Both the position numbers and the translations under genes were made by a program. Below, in pieces: positions 8,760 through 18,183 of a DNA stretch of 64,000 nt. This DNA comes from JBJGXI01 sp045635475. GTDB lineage: Bacteria; Bacillota; Bacilli; Bacillales; Amphibacillaceae. A model generated the notes under the pieces. It saw nothing but the letters and a program-made list of their open reading frames with translations. It was not told the DNA's origin and ran no database searches. Location of the stretch: NCBI RefSeq assembly GCF_045635475.1, contig NZ_JBJGXI010000027.1, positions 1 through 64,000 on the forward strand, read 5' to 3'. Positions within the stretch are counted from its first letter, which is position 1. Each line of letters begins with the position of its first letter.

Positions 8760-9135
8760 AGGCTGATTTCTAAAAGATTGTTGTTATTGCGTAAAATGGC
8801 TAGTATGCGTCGTAGTGCTTAGGTATTCACTCATCATACATGTGCACCGCTCCGTCCCTCCACTTTGCTTTCCGCGGGGGGCTAGTGAGCCTCCTCGCGC
8901 TTTCGCGCTGCGGGGTCTCACTTACGCCGATAGTCCCGCAGGAGTCAAAGTGGAGGGCCTACGCTTCATAAAAGGTGCGTAACAGAAAACTACCCTAAGC
9001 TGTGGAAAAATACGCCACTCCAGCGGGAAAGGAACAGTCTGAAGACCCCGCAGTGAGCGCTCTTTGCGAGGGAGGAGGAGTAGAGCGTTCCCCGCGGAAA
9101 GGGCGTATTTTTCCACAGCGCCGGATTAGCAATCA
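8760..9135. repeat. GC-rich composite palindromic repeat
   Basis: A strikingly GC-rich, non-coding stretch between convergently oriented neighbours. It contains CGTAGTGCTTAGG, CACTTTGCTTTCCGCGGGG, GAGCCTCCTCGCGC and, in inverted form near 9093, CCCCGCGGAAAG. The same words recur at 17930-18090 and partly near 57440. Short open frames here are produced by the composition only. I associate such repeats with halophilic Bacillaceae genomes; they are not a gene or an insertion sequence. Confidence 0.65.
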
Positions 9136-9223
9136 CTACTACGACGGAATTCACTTCATTTACGAAGTATTATACCGCACCAAACTTTACGACTATAGCC
9201 TTGAAAGGAAAAGATTACACCAA

Positions 9224-9271
9224 TTTAAACAGTCCCCATTTGCTCTAGAATACAAATGGAGACTGTTTAAA
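9224..9271 (-). terminator. terminator of the IDEAL-domain gene
   Basis: A 19-bp stem TTTAAACAGTC(C)CCATTTG with one mismatch and a 10-base loop lies directly beyond the stop of the minus-strand gene at 9273. Confidence 0.7.
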
Positions 9272-9272
9272 A

Positions 9273-9716
9273 CTACATTTCATTTAGTATTTTGGTATAT
9301 TTTTTAAATGCTTGATAATTTCTATCCTCTAGCGTTTGATCAATTAATCGTTTTAGATTCTCTTTTTCTAGTTGTTCAACCACTTCATTAATTTCATCTT
9401 TTTCGATCGGAGTCTTATCACCATTAATATAAGGATGGATTATGGAAGATAAGCGGGTTTTAAAATCTTTAAGCTTTAATAATTCGGAAAGGGTAACACG
9501 ACTATACTCTTTTCCTTTTTGAAAAACGAACACATCGCCTTGATTTTCCACTTCTTGTGTCTTTCTGTTTATACGGATCTCCCTGGCTTCTAATGGAACA
9601 AACTGATACACTTGATCGTCCAATGATAGTGAGAAATATTGATAAGCTAAAACCACCCGTATATGGTCTGTTTCTTCTTTGATGTAATAAGGTTTAAACA
9701 TTTTAACAGAAAGCAT
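9273..9716 (-). CDS. IDEAL domain-containing protein
   Basis: A 147-residue cytoplasmic protein. The last 30 residues (LKRLIDQTLEDRNYQAFKKY) fit the short IDEAL motif found at the C-terminus of several small Bacillus proteins; the rest, starting MLSVKMFKPYYIKEETDHIRV, I do not recognise. The ATG follows AAGGGGGTGACGGG. It is monocistronic, with its own terminator and the GC-rich repeat downstream. The function is unknown. Confidence 0.6.
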   Translation of the reverse strand: MLSVKMFKPYYIKEETDHIRVVLAYQYFSLSLDDQVYQFVPLEAREIRINRKTQEVENQGDVFVFQKGKEYSRVTLSELLKLKDFKTRLSSIIHPYINGDKTPIEKDEINEVVEQLEKENLKRLIDQTLEDRNYQAFKKYTKILNEM

Positions 9717-9987
9717 CCCGTCACCCCCTTCAAATGAAGTTTAGACAATCACCTATGTGCAATGTTTTCCCAACGACGTTTATTTATTGCATTATATGAT
9801 AGGACTTCCCTAAAAGTTAATAGCTTTTGAACATTTAGTTAAATATATTTCATTTGAACGCATTTGGCAACGCTTTCATTAATGGAATTGTACTTTTTTC
9901 AAGCTGAAACTACAATGGGACCTGTTGTTAAATTGCATCAAGTTTCGGTATAATAAGGAAGTATCTTTAAGACGAAGGTGAATGCAC

Positions 9988-11025
9988 ATGAAAAAATTAC
10001 GATTCTTTGGAAGCAGAGTAGTAAAAACAGGTGTTGCGGTTTTCCTAACTTCGCTTCTTTGTCAATGGCTCGGTTGGCCAGCAGTATTTGCAGTAATTAC
10101 TGCTATCGTAACAATTGAACCGACTGTATCAGATTCAATCAAAAAAGGCATTGTACGTTTACCAGCGTCAGCAATTGGTTCGGCTTATGCTGTAATGTTT
10201 ATATTTTTATTCGGCAATTCTCCGATTACCTATACAGCTGCTGCATTATTTACAATAATCACGTGTTTTCGGCTTAACCTTCATGCTGGATTACTAGTCG
10301 CAACCTTGACCTCTGTTGCGATGATTGAGGTTATACATGATAACTTCTTTATTGCATTTTTAATCAGATTGGGAACAACCTCGATTGGCTTGTTGATCTC
10401 AACAGTTGTCAATATGTTTGTATTGCCACCTAATTACACAAAGAACATCACGAGCAATATAAATAGTTTACTCAGTACTTATGGTGTTGAATTAGATAAT
10501 ATTATTAAAGTAATTATAGGCGGAGTGACACAGCAAAGTAAAGAAAAATACGTAAAAGAAACCTTCTCACAATTGAAAGTTAAACTAGATAAAACAGAGA
10601 TGCTACTTCAATTTCAGAAGGATGAAGCAAAGTATCACCGCTTAGATGAACAAGGAAAAAAGATATTCCAACAGGAGCAAGAAAAGCTTTCTTCCTTACG
10701 ATTAATCTATTATCATTTCGGAAATCTTATCAATACGGAGCTGGAGAAGGTGTCATGGGATAATCAGGAATGTCAAAGCATCATAACTGCTGTCGAGACG
10801 TTAGCACATGCAATGAAGAATCCTGAACAATTTGATCCTGCAATCCATCGCTTACAGGTTCATGATTTGTTACAACGATTTTGGACAAGTAAGCAAAGAA
10901 CAATTAATGAAGAAAACAATGAAAAGGCAGCTTTCTTCTCATCGGAAATCATTATACTTTATGAATTGTTATCGATTTATAATTTAGTTGAATTGCTATT
11001 AACAGATCAAGATATAACAACCTAG
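9988..11025 (+). CDS. aromatic acid exporter (ArAE/YqjA-like) family membrane protein
   Basis: A 345-residue integral membrane protein. The N-terminal half has about five to six hydrophobic segments (residues 13-140, including VFLTSLLCQWLGWPAVFAVI and GLLISTVVNMFVLPPNY) and resembles the ArAE_1/FUSC-type domain. The C-terminal half is soluble and helical (FQKDEAKYHRLDEQGKKIF), matching the companion C-terminal domain of B. subtilis YqjA-type proteins. Transport of aromatic acids is the family label, not proven here. I chose the second ATG, nine bases after GAAGGTGA. A weak cre-like word (TGGCAACGCTTTCA) lies at 9865. Confidence 0.75.
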   Translation: MKKLRFFGSRVVKTGVAVFLTSLLCQWLGWPAVFAVITAIVTIEPTVSDSIKKGIVRLPASAIGSAYAVMFIFLFGNSPITYTAAALFTIITCFRLNLHAGLLVATLTSVAMIEVIHDNFFIAFLIRLGTTSIGLLISTVVNMFVLPPNYTKNITSNINSLLSTYGVELDNIIKVIIGGVTQQSKEKYVKETFSQLKVKLDKTEMLLQFQKDEAKYHRLDEQGKKIFQQEQEKLSSLRLIYYHFGNLINTELEKVSWDNQECQSIITAVETLAHAMKNPEQFDPAIHRLQVHDLLQRFWTSKQRTINEENNEKAAFFSSEIIILYELLSIYNLVELLLTDQDITT

Positions 11026-11050
11026 TTTTCCATCGGCTGAGGTAAGTAGT

Positions 11051-11869
11051 TTAGTAGTAATAAGCTTCTACTACCTTTTGACCAGCCATTGTAAACCAGC
11101 TTTTACTATCGACTGCAATCCAGTCTGCCGTGCTTTTTGTCTCAAAAATATAAACTGGGTCATCTTTATCATTTTTAGTATCGATAAGTGTGACCTGTAA
11201 ACCTTTCACTTGATAATATGCTTGAATGATCTCAGGTTTAAGTTGAAACGATTCGTCATATGAGCTTATTGTTTGTTCCCAACCATTAATTTTCCAGGTA
11301 TTGTTTTGTTTTATCAGTGTCACCTTGAACTTTGCACCGCTATTAATTACATCCTCTGGTCGGTAAGCATCCACTGTTATAGTATTGGGATCTACCTGTT
11401 TATGTGAATAAACATCTGTCTTCATAGCACCTTGTAATGGGCTTGGTGCATCACAATAACAGAAGAAAGCATCCACATTCTTTATAATTTCACTACTGAT
11501 AAAAGAATCCGTAAAATATGGTTCAAGTATTGGACGGATTATTGCTTCAAACTCTTCTATCGTTGGTTCACTCTCTCCAATTATTTCATACCATCCATGC
11601 TCTTCTATTGTAGTGACCACCTTTGTTTGAACCTCATCCAGACTGTCCAACAAATACACGATATCTTCAGGCGTTGACGATGCTCGGTCTACTGAAATCA
11701 CAGAAGCCTTGATTGGAGTATTCTTCGTAGCATTTATCAACCGGATCGTCGACATTGATGTATGTTCTTGTGCAATTTTCATACCTTTTTCGTCTTTTGA
11801 CTCTGCCACAGTGCCACAGGCAGTGATTACCAAGAAAAAAGATACTAGTAGACAAAGCTTGATCTTCAA
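11051..11869 (-). CDS. putative lipoprotein
   Basis: A 272-residue exported protein with a lipoprotein signal: basic start MKIKLC, hydrophobic stretch and lipobox VITAC-G, so Cys18 is the predicted lipidated residue. The mature part has two folded segments, the last reading TWKINGWEQTISSYDESF. I do not recognise a family. It is convergent with the ArAE-like gene (25 bases apart) and has no operon partner. Confidence 0.65.
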   Translation of the reverse strand: MKIKLCLLVSFFLVITACGTVAESKDEKGMKIAQEHTSMSTIRLINATKNTPIKASVISVDRASSTPEDIVYLLDSLDEVQTKVVTTIEEHGWYEIIGESEPTIEEFEAIIRPILEPYFTDSFISSEIIKNVDAFFCYCDAPSPLQGAMKTDVYSHKQVDPNTITVDAYRPEDVINSGAKFKVTLIKQNNTWKINGWEQTISSYDESFQLKPEIIQAYYQVKGLQVTLIDTKNDKDDPVYIFETKSTADWIAVDSKSWFTMAGQKVVEAYYY

Positions 11870-12154
11870 CGTTAAACCTCCTAAACTAATGTATTGTTAA
11901 ATATACCCGATTCAAATAATTGTATACTTATATTCTATTAAATTAACACAAAAAAATTACCGCGATTCAAATATCAATTTCAGTAAATGGGGTGGATACT
12001 ATCAGACTATTACCTGATGGGTGTAATCGAATTTAGGTCTTTAAATTTGTAATCAAATTTGAAATTTGATTTTGAAATATACGCGCTCGAATTTCGGGTT
12101 CCATTCTTTTTGTGATAAAATGCTTTACATACATGTTTTCTATTAAACTATTTG

Positions 12155-12236
12155 AGTCAATTTCACAATTACTAATTACTTCCCATCACAAAACTGCTAT
12201 ATGCTATGGTGACAAAAGGATCAATTGAAATTGACT
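12155..12236. repeat. miniature repeat, AGTCAA family (82 bp)
   Basis: Begins AGTCAATTTCACAAT and ends ATTGAAATTGACT, the inverted ends of the family seen at 35433 and 38424, with one mismatch on the left and an indel on the right. It lies immediately upstream of pxpB and may affect its promoter. The rest of 11870-12150 is AT-rich; a small palindrome around 12050 (CAAATTTGAAATTTG) is the only other structure seen. Confidence 0.6.
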
Positions 12237-12262
12237 AACTTACTAAAGAAGGTGATTTTTTG

Positions 12263-12964
12263 ATGAATTCTATTAGCTTCCATCCTTTAAGTGAAACGGC
12301 AATTATTATCGATTTTGGCGACAATATATCACTACAACAAAATAACCACATTTTAGCGTTATCTCGAAAACTTCATCAGCATCCATTTCCTGGTTTTATT
12401 GAATCTGTACCTGCATATACCACGTTAACAATTCATTACAATCCACTCCATTACCGTACAAACAGTTACGACCAAGTTATTTCCTATATAAAAGCCTATT
12501 TATTAAACTCAAACCCACAGGCTGCACCTGATAATAAAATAATAGACATACCTGTATGCTATGAGCTCGAATATGGACCAGATTTGGAAGATGTTGCATC
12601 TGTCAATAACCTATCACCAGCTAAAGTCGTAGAGTTACATACTACAAGTAACTACCACGTCTATTTTCTAGGTTTTACACCTGGATTTCCGTTTCTTGGA
12701 GGTCTAAATGACAGGATAAGTGCCCCAAGAAAATCCGAACCGAGGACAAGTGTGCCGGCTGGCTCGGTTGGAATTGCTGGTAACCAAACAGGCATCTATC
12801 CGGTAGCGTCTCCTGGAGGATGGCAAATAATTGGAAGAACGCCTGTCTCGCTATTAAATGTGGATAAACAACCTCCAACTTTATTGCAACCAGGTGATAC
12901 AATCCGTTTTTATTCGATTTCAGCAGAAGCGTTTATAGCTTGGGAGGATCAATCATGGGATTAA
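12263..12964 (+). CDS. pxpB: 5-oxoprolinase subunit PxpB (KipI)
   Basis: PxpB with PxpA and PxpC hydrolyses 5-oxoproline using ATP; in B. subtilis the same protein (KipI) inhibits the sporulation kinase KinA. The 233-residue sequence has the typical N-terminal half (FHPLSETAIIIDFG) and the conserved carboxyltransferase-like core YFLGFTPGFPFLGGL...PRKSEPRTSVPAGSVGIAGNQTGIYP. The ATG is chosen over the preceding TTG because of spacing from GAAGGTGA. It overlaps pxpC by 10 bases, so the two are coupled. The pxpA (ycsF) partner is not in the window. Confidence 0.92.
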   Translation: MNSISFHPLSETAIIIDFGDNISLQQNNHILALSRKLHQHPFPGFIESVPAYTTLTIHYNPLHYRTNSYDQVISYIKAYLLNSNPQAAPDNKIIDIPVCYELEYGPDLEDVASVNNLSPAKVVELHTTSNYHVYFLGFTPGFPFLGGLNDRISAPRKSEPRTSVPAGSVGIAGNQTGIYPVASPGGWQIIGRTPVSLLNVDKQPPTLLQPGDTIRFYSISAEAFIAWEDQSWD

Positions 12965-13926
12965 AAATTATTGAAGAAGGACTGTTAACTACAATTCAAG
13001 ATTTAGGTCGTACAGGTTACCAGGCCTTCGGATTTTCTGTTGGTGGTGTGATGGATCCGTGGGCAATGCAGCTAGCCAATTTAATCGTAAATAACGACGA
13101 AAAAGAGGCAGTGCTTGAAATGAGTTTTCTTGGACCGAGTATTACCTTTGAAGCAAATGTGGTTATTGCACTTACGGGAGCCGATATGTCTCCAAAAATT
13201 AATGATCAACCAATTGAACTTTACAAGCCTATACCAGTAAAACGTGGAGACACCTTACAACTTCGAACAGCAAAGACTGGACTGCATAGTTATCTTGCAG
13301 TTCAAGGCGGAATGTCCATTCCAGCTAAACTGAACAGCAAAAGCACGGCAATGAATGCCCAATTCGGCGGATTTGAAGGCCGTAAGTTACAAGTTGGCGA
13401 TAAGATCGAAATTAACACACCAGCAAGTAATCAGAGAAAAGCCTTCTCTTGGAGGCTGGACCCGCATCTTTTCAACTATATGAATAGCAGTCATGAAGTA
13501 ATTCATTTTATAGAAGGACGGCAATATCATTGGTTTAGCGAGGAGTCAAAAAGCAAGTTTGAACATGAGTCCTTCCGAATAACAGGCAGATCAGACAGAA
13601 TGGGTTATCGACTGCAAGGCCCTACGCTTGAATTAATAAACCAGAAAGAATTGCTCACAGAAGGAACATCGTACGGAACAATCCAAGTTCCCTCAAGCGG
13701 TGAGCCTATTGTACTCATGGCAGACAGGCAACCAACTGGTGGTTATCCAAAAATCGGACAAGTCATTTTTGCCGATATGCCAAAATTAAGTCAACGGCGA
13801 CCAAATCAAGCTTTTACATTTAAGAAGTATACATTAGAAGAAGCGACTAGCAAATGGTTCCGAATTAGGCGTCAAATCGATACTTTAAAAGCTATTACTA
13901 AATATCGTTGGTCAAAAGAGAATTAA
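12955..13926 (+). CDS. pxpC: 5-oxoprolinase subunit PxpC (KipA)
   Basis: The biotin-dependent-carboxyltransferase-like partner of PxpB. The 323-residue protein shows family hallmarks GLLTTIQDLGRTGYQAFGFSVGG and MDPWAMQLAN, SYLAVQGGM, SDRMGYRLQG and PSSGEPIVLMADRQPTGGYP. The ATG at 12955 lies just after GGGAGGATCA inside the end of pxpB; an in-frame TTG five codons earlier has no ribosome site. In B. subtilis KipA counteracts KipI, linking nitrogen status to sporulation. Confidence 0.92.
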   Translation: MGLKIIEEGLLTTIQDLGRTGYQAFGFSVGGVMDPWAMQLANLIVNNDEKEAVLEMSFLGPSITFEANVVIALTGADMSPKINDQPIELYKPIPVKRGDTLQLRTAKTGLHSYLAVQGGMSIPAKLNSKSTAMNAQFGGFEGRKLQVGDKIEINTPASNQRKAFSWRLDPHLFNYMNSSHEVIHFIEGRQYHWFSEESKSKFEHESFRITGRSDRMGYRLQGPTLELINQKELLTEGTSYGTIQVPSSGEPIVLMADRQPTGGYPKIGQVIFADMPKLSQRRPNQAFTFKKYTLEEATSKWFRIRRQIDTLKAITKYRWSKEN

Positions 13927-14118
13927 TTTCCAGCGAGTATATTAGTTACTCAATTATTCAAATTCTGGGTACTTAGCCGATAATTATGTATAGACAAACT
14001 ACTTATTTTTCAAAAATAGGAGATACCTGTTTATGCCAGTGAATTTATTTAACATATTGTAATGGTGAAGGCACACCATCCAAAGGGTTTACTTCTCATA
14101 TCTCCTAGTGCGTCGAAT

Positions 14119-14155
14119 AAAAGTCACCAGTTTAAGCCTTCAACTGGTGACTTTT
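14119..14155 (+). terminator. hairpin downstream of pxpBC
   Basis: A perfect 14-bp stem AAAAGTCACCAGTT with its complement and a 9-base loop. It lies about 190 bases after pxpC; the 13927-14118 interval holds only a 9-codon frame (MPVNLFNIL) behind GGAGAT, which I do not count as a gene. Confidence 0.65.
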
Positions 14156-14230
14156 CAAATGTTGCACAAGTTATCGTAATGATACAACCTATCATCGTCA
14201 TAGGCTAATACAAATAGGAAGAAGGGATGG

Positions 14231-14917
14231 GTGTATTTGGTAAAATTTAAATTCTTACCATTGGATAAAATTAAGAGCTACCATGAAGAAACTGTTAAGC
14301 ACAACATTGCAATCAGGAGAAACTTCGTATGGTATAAGCATTCTCATTTCTTTACACTAGAAGAAGCAGATGGTAAGTACTTTTTGATGAACGGCTTTAT
14401 GTTTTACGATGCCTTACAAACACAGAACAAAGAATCATATATTCCTTGTTTCATCTTAGATCAAACGAGCAGTGACAAGAAAGATAGACTATTAAAAATC
14501 TTGTTTCAAGGAACGAATGGCGAGCCGACAAGCTGGAAATTCAAGTGGCGCATTATAAAGGAACTGACAGAAGAGCACCACGTATCAAAAGAAAAAATAG
14601 CCGGTTATCTTCACAAAGAAACGAAATGGGTTGCTAACTATATGCTAGAGGATCCGATACCAGATGCTTACAAAAAAAGAGCAATTGAGACACATGCAAC
14701 CTGGCAAGTTAACTTCATATGTAATCATCCAGCCATTCCCAAACGAGATAAACTTGATTTATACGAACAAGTTGTTAACGAAAAGCTGTCAAATTATCAG
14801 GTATATATGTTAGCAAGCTATTACAATATGAGCTATTACAGCATTTATGGGCATCCCTATGCCGCCTATCCACAGTTACATCGAACTCCTTTTCACGCCA
14901 AAAATATCGCTCCATAA
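14231..14917 (+). CDS. hypothetical protein with ParB-like layout
   Basis: A 228-residue protein I do not recognise with certainty. The first 70 residues (FKFLPLDKIKSYHEE...KYFLMNGFMFYDAL) have the look of a ParB-type nuclease/CTPase opening, and residues about 110-140 (IIKELTEEHHVSKEKIAGYL) look like a helix-turn-helix, so a DNA-binding role is possible. The end is Tyr-rich. The GTG start follows AGGAAGAAGGG. Its last 25 bases overlap tail-to-tail with the chromate transporter gene on the other strand. Confidence 0.6.
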   Translation: MYLVKFKFLPLDKIKSYHEETVKHNIAIRRNFVWYKHSHFFTLEEADGKYFLMNGFMFYDALQTQNKESYIPCFILDQTSSDKKDRLLKILFQGTNGEPTSWKFKWRIIKELTEEHHVSKEKIAGYLHKETKWVANYMLEDPIPDAYKKRAIETHATWQVNFICNHPAIPKRDKLDLYEQVVNEKLSNYQVYMLASYYNMSYYSIYGHPYAAYPQLHRTPFHAKNIAP

Positions 14918-15426
14918 CCCAATGCACCTAAAATTACGAACGCTGGATGCACCTTTAATTTTTCCATTAAAACAAAACTCGCTACAACTAAAAATAGCAT
15001 TTGCCATATTCCTGATTCATCATACGAACTATAAAAAAAATTAAATGCCATTACACCTAATAACACTGCAATAGTTGGACGTATGAATGTTGTCATTCTT
15101 TTTACGCGAGGGGAATCTTTATACTTCATCAGCAAACTCAATAAAGCAATCATTAAAATTAACGATGGTGCTACTGTTGCAAATACACCGACAACTGCCC
15201 CTAACACTCCACCTTCTTGATATCCTATAAAACCAGCCATCTTGGTAGCAATCGGGCCTGGTAATGCATTTGACATCGCCAGCATTTCACTAAATTCAGT
15301 AACAGACATCCAACCAAAGCGATCAACAACTTCATTTTCCACAAGTGGAATCGAAGCCGGACCTCCACCATAGCCAACAATCCCGGGTATAAAAAATGCG
15401 ATAAAAATTTGCCAATACGTCATCAT
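14893..15426 (-). CDS. chromate transporter, second half-size subunit
   Basis: A 177-residue CHR-family membrane protein. Short-chain CHR proteins work as pairs; in B. subtilis the YwrB/YwrA (Chr3N/Chr3C) pair gives chromate efflux. Family motifs are FFIPGIVGYGGGPASIPLVENEVV and MLAMSNALPGPIATKMAGFIGY. It overlaps the preceding partner by an ATGA junction. The 3' end overlaps the convergent gene at 14231 by 25 bases. Confidence 0.88.
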   Translation of the reverse strand: MMTYWQIFIAFFIPGIVGYGGGPASIPLVENEVVDRFGWMSVTEFSEMLAMSNALPGPIATKMAGFIGYQEGGVLGAVVGVFATVAPSLILMIALLSLLMKYKDSPRVKRMTTFIRPTIAVLLGVMAFNFFYSSYDESGIWQMLFLVVASFVLMEKLKVHPAFVILGALGYGAIFLA

Positions 15427-15998
15427 GATTGTCCTTTCTCTTGTGCTATGTTGTTCTTCTGTTTTTTCACAGGCATCACTAAAGCTAAGACAAGTATTAA
15501 CGTAATAAAAATCCCCGGATGCACACCTAAGCCTTCAATTAACACAAGCGATAAGATAACTAGCACACCCGTCTTAATCCAACCAATACCCGCTTTTGAT
15601 TTCTTTAAAAAATCATACGTTAAAACAGCAAGCATTACACCTACAACTGGCACAACTGCCTTTGTCATGCCTTGAACCCATGGTTGATCACTCATCGAAG
15701 ACAATGTTGTAAGTAAAACGATCAAAATAATTATTGTTGGTACAATTGTCGCGAGCACAGCTGTAATCATTCCGAGGTAACCAGCAACACGATAGCCGAT
15801 GTAACCAGCCATTTTCGTTGCAATCGGACCTGGCAAAGAATTTCCTAAAGCTAAGATATTGGCAAATTCATCAGAATCTAACCACTTGTACTTATCCACT
15901 ACCTCCCGCTGAACAAGCGGTATCGAGGACGGGCCCCCACCATAGCCGAGTATGCCGACACGGAAAAAGGCCAAGAAAATTTCCCATTGTTGTTTCAT
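15423..15998 (-). CDS. chromate transporter, first half-size subunit
   Basis: A 191-residue CHR-family protein, clearly a tandem duplicate of the next gene (FFRVGILGYGGGPSSIPLVQREVVDKY; ALGNSLPGPIATKMAGYIGY). Six or so hydrophobic segments put it in the membrane, presumably in antiparallel arrangement with its partner. It lies beside a gamma-glutamyltransferase and an Lrp-type regulator, the same neighbours as in the B. subtilis ywrABCD block, which supports the assignment. Confidence 0.88.
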   Translation of the reverse strand: MKQQWEIFLAFFRVGILGYGGGPSSIPLVQREVVDKYKWLDSDEFANILALGNSLPGPIATKMAGYIGYRVAGYLGMITAVLATIVPTIIILIVLLTTLSSMSDQPWVQGMTKAVVPVVGVMLAVLTYDFLKKSKAGIGWIKTGVLVILSLVLIEGLGVHPGIFITLILVLALVMPVKKQKNNIAQEKGQS

Positions 15999-16069
15999 TC
16001 TTAATCAATTCCTTTATCGTTTAATCAATTTATTTCTAAAAAGCTGAGTAATTTATGAAATTGACGCCA

Positions 16070-17689
16070 TTAATAAGCTGCAATTAAACCATCTGTGCGT
16101 TTTTCCGTTCCACCATATAACACACCTGTATCCGGATCACGCCAGATGATCTGGCCTCTTCCAAACGTATATTTATCTAATGTATATTCGATTTGATGTC
16201 CTAACCGTTCTAACCCATCTGCTATGTGTTTAGGAAAATCAGGCTCAACCATCACACGCTTTGCTTCTGGCCAGTTCCAGCGCGGTGCATCCAATGCTGC
16301 TTGTGGATTTAATTGAAAATCAATCATATTCATAATTACTTGTACATGCCCCTGGGGTTGCATAAAGCCTCCCATTACACCGAACGGACCAACCGCTTGA
16401 TCGCCCTTCGTTAAAAATCCAGGAATAATCGTGTGGTATGTACGTTTACCGCCTTGAAGTGCATTATCATGATCAGGATCCAACGAGAAGTTACAACCAC
16501 GATTTTGCAGTGCGATACCTGTTCCTGGCACAACTAGCCCTGAACCAAATCCATCATAGTTACTTTGAATGAACGAGACCATGTTACCTTCCTGATCGGC
16601 AGTCGCCAAATATACTGTACCGCTTTTTGGTGGTGTACCCGCTTCAGGAATAGATGCCTCATCTCCAATCAATATCCTACGTTGTTCCGCATATTGCTCT
16701 GAAAGTAACGCATCTATGTTAACAGTCATATGCTTCGATTCCGTGATGTACTTTTTACCATCAGCAAATGCTAGTTTCATTGCTTCAATTTGTTTATGAT
16801 ATGTAGCTACAGCATCTTTCTCAGAAAAATCAAATCCTTTTAACGTATTTAAAGCAAGCAGTGCTACTAGTCCCTGACCATTCGGTGGAATCTCCCATAC
16901 ATCATAGCCACGGTAGGAAACGTTAATCGGGCTTACCCACTCCGGCTTGTAATTTTCCAAATCTTGTTTTGTGAGAAAGCCATTGTGTTTTTTGGAGAAA
17001 GCATCGATCTTATCAGCAATTTCTCCTTTATAAAAGGACTTTGCTCCAGTTTCCGCAATCGCGGTTAATGTTTTTGCATGATCTGGCGACTTCCATAACT
17101 CGCCAACTTGCGGAATCTTACCATTTGGCGCAAACACATCAAACCAATCTGCAAACTGTTCATCATCTGCATACGGCAAATACTTTTCATATTCCTTTTT
17201 CCAATAGTATGCCAATACTGGCGAGATCGGATAACCATTCTTAGCATAATTAATCGCAGGCTCTAATGTTTCCTTTAAAGAAAGCTTTCCGAACCGTTCT
17301 GATAAAGCCAACCAGCCGGCAGGCGCACCTGGTACCGTCACCGGGATCCATCCTTGTTTTGGGATGTAATCATACCCTCGTTCTTTTACTTTATCAATCG
17401 AAATAGCTTGAGGTGCTGGGCCACTCGCATTCAAGCCATGCAGCTCTCCTTTTGTCCAAACTAAAGCAAATGCATCGCTCCCTATGCCATTCGATGTTGG
17501 CTCAACAACAGTTAATGCTGCCGCTGTTGCAATAGCTGCATCTATTGCATTACCACCTTTTTTTAAAATATCCAACCCAGCCTGTGCCGCTAACGGTTGC
17601 GATGTAGCAACCATTCCCCGGTTTGCTACGGTCATCATACGTTGTGATGCATAAGGATAATAATGCGGATCAAATGTAGGTTTACTCAT
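16070..17689 (-). CDS. gamma-glutamyltransferase family protein (YwrD-like)
   Basis: A 539-residue Ntn-hydrolase that transfers or hydrolyses gamma-glutamyl groups such as those of glutathione or bacillithiol-type thiols. The large-subunit start VANRGMVATSQPLAAQAGLDILKKGG and the GSDAFALVW region are typical. The autoprocessing/catalytic Thr is expected in KSGTVYLATADQEGN near residue 358, followed by SNYDGFGSGLVVPGTG. There is no signal peptide, so it is probably cytoplasmic, as for YwrD. A single miniature-repeat arm (ATTTATGAAATTGAC) flanks its stop. Confidence 0.88.
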   Translation of the reverse strand: MSKPTFDPHYYPYASQRMMTVANRGMVATSQPLAAQAGLDILKKGGNAIDAAIATAAALTVVEPTSNGIGSDAFALVWTKGELHGLNASGPAPQAISIDKVKERGYDYIPKQGWIPVTVPGAPAGWLALSERFGKLSLKETLEPAINYAKNGYPISPVLAYYWKKEYEKYLPYADDEQFADWFDVFAPNGKIPQVGELWKSPDHAKTLTAIAETGAKSFYKGEIADKIDAFSKKHNGFLTKQDLENYKPEWVSPINVSYRGYDVWEIPPNGQGLVALLALNTLKGFDFSEKDAVATYHKQIEAMKLAFADGKKYITESKHMTVNIDALLSEQYAEQRRILIGDEASIPEAGTPPKSGTVYLATADQEGNMVSFIQSNYDGFGSGLVVPGTGIALQNRGCNFSLDPDHDNALQGGKRTYHTIIPGFLTKGDQAVGPFGVMGGFMQPQGHVQVIMNMIDFQLNPQAALDAPRWNWPEAKRVMVEPDFPKHIADGLERLGHQIEYTLDKYTFGRGQIIWRDPDTGVLYGGTEKRTDGLIAAY

Positions 17690-17929
17690 CGTAAAAACTC
17701 CCCTTGGTATTATTCCAATACTGTATCATTCAGAAAAAAATTACAAAAGAATGAAAAATAGTGAAATCACGTCAAATGTTTGATACAATAATAGAAAATA
17801 ATTCGTTTGTTAATCATTTTTATGTTTTTTATTAACTTTCGATAGTCCGCTATACAAATTATAATCGAAAATTCAGAAAAAATAAACCGATTTTATCTTT
17901 TTAATAATCGCTCTTTCTACAGTTTGTAC

Positions 17930-18090
17930 TTTTTATAGTTCATGATTAAAGTGAAATCCGACGTAACTTTTTAATAATAATGGTGCGTACTTTGACACCG
18001 TTCTGTCAGAATACTTCGCTTTCCGCGGGGAGCGACGAGGAGGCTCACTAAGCCCCCCGCGGAAAGCAAAGTGTATTTCTGGAGCGGGTG
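17930..18090. repeat. GC-rich composite palindromic repeat
   Basis: Contains GTGAAATCCGACGTA and an inverted pair CACTTTGCTTTCCGCGGGG / CCCCGCGGAAAGCAAAGTG (18019-18073) around AGCGACGAGGAGGCTCAC. The same words occur at 8860-9110. The rest of 17690-18183 is AT-rich with no gene; it carries the divergent promoters of the transferase and the Lrp gene. Confidence 0.65.
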
Positions 18091-18183
18091 AAAGCACTAT
18101 CCATATAGTTATGCCTGATATTAGCTATTTTCCGCAATTCCTTTAAAAACAGCCTTTATATTTAGAAAGGAGATAAACACGTC

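Noticed and set aside
8922..9307. Two opposing frames at 8922-9116 and 9002-9307
   Set aside because: They lie inside the GC-rich repeat and only reflect its composition.
9865..9878. A cre-like word TGGCAACGCTTTCA upstream of gene 9988
   Set aside because: It has one mismatch in a conserved position and no link to carbon metabolism, so it is mentioned only in passing and not listed as a site.
14034..14063. Nine-codon frame behind GGAGAT as a leader peptide
   Set aside because: It is too short, has no amino-acid bias, and no attenuator ahead of a biosynthetic gene follows.
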